Shown: in pieces, positions 62,648 through 64,000 of the stretch | Layout: each line of letters opens with the position of its first letter | Position numbering within the stretch: position 1 is the stretch's first letter | Origin: Chryseotalea sanaruensis | GTDB lineage: Bacteria > Bacteroidota > Bacteroidia > Cytophagales > Cyclobacteriaceae | Direction of reading: 5' to 3' | NCBI RefSeq assembly: GCF_003990915.1 | Contig: NZ_BHXQ01000005.1 | Span: forward strand, 434,001 to 498,000 | DNA: 64,000 nt | The notes under the pieces: model-generated | What the model was told of the DNA's origin: nothing | The model's database searches: none | Seen by the model: the letters and a program-made list of their open reading frames with translations, nothing else | Position numbers and translations under genes: made by a program

Positions 62648-62903
62648 AAGTCGATAATTTTTATTTAATGATGCAAAGAACTGTTTGCAGCCGCCTTACG
62701 ACTAAATAGCCCTGCGGCTAAAAGCATGAAAGTTGAAGCAAAGCGTATAAATTTTGATGCAGAAGTATAAATTATCGCGCAAACCGCGTATTTCTGAGTA
62801 ATTCTGACCTTTCTAAACCGGGGTGCCAGATGTGGTCAGTCCATTTTTTTACCCCATATTGTGCCTGAATTTTTTGATTAAATCGTTCCAGTATCTCTAC
62901 CGT

Positions 62904-64000
62904 ATGCCCGATAACCCAACTCCTGCAAATGAATTTCTGAGTCAGGTCACTTCCATTATCGAAAGAAATATGGCAAACGAGCAATTCGGGGTTTCTGAAT
63001 TGGCCGATGCTATGAATATGAGCAGGTCCAATCTACTTAGAAAAGTTAAAAAGGATAGCAAGCTTTCCGTGAGTCAGTTGATCAATCAGGTAAGGTTAAA
63101 TCGCGCCATGGAGATGTTGCGCACCTCATCCTTAAATGTTTCTGAAGTATCGCATCAGGTGGGTTTTAATAGCACTTCCTATTTTATAAAATGCTTTCGC
63201 GAATATTATGGATATCCTCCGGGAGAAGTTGGTAAGCATCCTGAAACAGAAATACTCCCTGTTCATAATGTTAGCAAAACTAAAAAGTTGTGGATACCTG
63301 TTTTGGCAGGCGGTGTCGTTGTGGTGTTGGCTTTGCTCTTTATATATAGAGGCAGCAAATTTAGTACATATGAAGTTGAGCTGGAAAAGTCAATTGCTGT
63401 ATTGCCATTTAAGAATGAGAGCAATGACTCTACAAACGTTTACCTGATTAATGGTTTGATGGAGTCGACCTTGCTGAATTTACAAAAGATACAAGACTTG
63501 CGGGTAATCAGCAGAACCTCTTCAGAAAAGTATAGAAACAGTGCTAAGTCAATTCCAGAAATGGCAAAGGAATTGAACGTGCGTTATTTTGTTGAGGGGA
63601 GTGGGCAAAAAATCGGAGATCAGATATTGCTTAACATACAGCTTATTGAAGCATCAACCGATCGGCATCTATGGTCGAACCAATATAAGAGGGAGGCAAA
63701 AGATATTTTTCAGTTGCAGCAAGAGATAGCCCGTAGTATTGCCGAAGAAATTAGAGCGATTATTACTACTGATGAAAAACAGAGGATAGCGAAAAAACCT
63801 ACTGAAAATATTGTCGCTTATGATTTGTATTTAAAAGGCAAAAACTTTCAACTATTAGGTGGAGAGGTTAACGATTTAAAAGCGATTGAGTATTTTAAAC
63901 AAGCTATTGAGGAAGACAATGAGTTTGCGGTGGCATATGCAGAAACGGCAATTGCATATTACTATTTGGATTTTTACAGGGCAGAAAAGAAGTACTCAGA
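62904..64000 (+). CDS. Membrane AraC/TPR regulator (partial, 3' end off window)
   Basis: The frame opens with ATG at 62904 and stays open to the window edge (365 codons). The N-terminal ~105 residues are an AraC-type HTH (FGVSELADAMNMSRSNLLRK, LNVSEVSHQVGFNSTSYFIK, CFREYYGYPPGE). A transmembrane helix follows (LWIPVLAGGVVVVLALLFIY), then a TolB/FlgO-like domain (SIAVLPFKNESNDSTNVYLI, RVISRTSSEKY) and the start of TPRs (NIVAYDLYLKGKNFQLLGGE, EYFKQAIEEDNEFAVAYAET). An HTH at the cytosolic end of a membrane protein implies signalling through the membrane to DNA. C-terminus missing. Confidence 0.8.
   Translation, partial: MPDNPTPANEFLSQVTSIIERNMANEQFGVSELADAMNMSRSNLLRKVKKDSKLSVSQLINQVRLNRAMEMLRTSSLNVSEVSHQVGFNSTSYFIKCFREYYGYPPGEVGKHPETEILPVHNVSKTKKLWIPVLAGGVVVVLALLFIYRGSKFSTYEVELEKSIAVLPFKNESNDSTNVYLINGLMESTLLNLQKIQDLRVISRTSSEKYRNSAKSIPEMAKELNVRYFVEGSGQKIGDQILLNIQLIEASTDRHLWSNQYKREAKDIFQLQQEIARSIAEEIRAIITTDEKQRIAKKPTENIVAYDLYLKGKNFQLLGGEVNDLKAIEYFKQAIEEDNEFAVAYAETAIAYYYLDFYRAEKKYS

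Noticed and set aside
1..64000. CRISPR arrays, rRNA and tRNA genes
   Set aside because: I found no regularly spaced direct repeats, no rRNA-like sequence and no tRNA cloverleaf on either strand by eye; short tRNAs could still be missed.

Overview
The window looks like a chromosomal segment of a Bacteroidota bacterium, most likely a Cytophagales-type organism. The signs are an AT-rich composition, starts without Shine-Dalgarno sequences (several ORFs begin with TTG or GTG), a PafA-type phosphatase, a macroglobulin/TonB-plug surface protein, an anti-sigma-like TPR protein beside an ECF sigma factor, DUF6624 and DUF3347 proteins, an OmpA protein and a PID-like C-terminal sorting tail. No rRNA, tRNA or CRISPR array was seen. 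Both edges cut through genes: a secreted fibre-like protein on the left, and a membrane AraC/TPR regulator on the right.

Layout. 1-6 kb: a LuxR-type mini regulator, an ECF sigma factor, a membrane TPR protein and a lipoprotein, converging on a large TPR-CHAT (caspase-like) lipoprotein. 6-19 kb: mostly housekeeping and envelope genes, namely small heat-shock protein, HtrA protease, antiquitin-type aldehyde dehydrogenase, response regulator, WG-repeat protein, PafA phosphatase, amino-acid permease and an RmlD-like reductase. A three-hairpin RNA candidate follows the heat-shock gene. 19-29 kb: a membrane protein coupled to a THEP1-like NTPase, a two-component system, a frameshifted STAS-like gene, OmpA, a beta-barrel protein and a TonB-plug protein. 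29-38 kb: an accessory stretch of small unrelated genes (Crp-like regulator, M24 peptidase-like, FtsX-type permease, DHFR-like, GNAT), broken genes and dispersed intergenic repeats.

38.6-45.7 kb is the most interesting region. Eight co-directional, tightly packed genes encode four TIR proteins (five TIR-like domains), a MazG-like pyrophosphohydrolase, a SLOG nucleotide-sensor protein, a protein of the alpha-glutamyl/putrescinyl-thymine pyrophosphorylase (DNA-glycosylase-fold) family, and an Nmad2-like modified-nucleotide-associated protein. This reads as a composite nucleotide-signalling, probably anti-phage, system. It lies between two near-identical 12-bp sites (GTTGGCAGTAAT and GTTAGCAGTAAT). 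The right-hand site terminates a long foldable inverted repeat that resembles an integron attC site, so the whole 7 kb may be one mobile cassette.

46-64 kb: a small membrane protein, an M48 metalloprotease lipoprotein, a voltage-sensor cation channel with a non-canonical filter, relics of a Crp-like gene and a MITE-like repeat, several small secreted or orphan proteins, and a GAF/coiled-coil membrane protein. Then comes a copper-resistance block on the minus strand: an HMA chaperone, CopA ATPase, a multicopper oxidase fused to a CopB-like barrel, a DUF3347 protein, and an AraC regulator with an N-terminal HMA-like segment. Next are an SBF-type transporter, a membrane acyltransferase whose C-terminus is built from a palindromic repeat, an ankyrin lipoprotein, and the partial AraC/TPR regulator.
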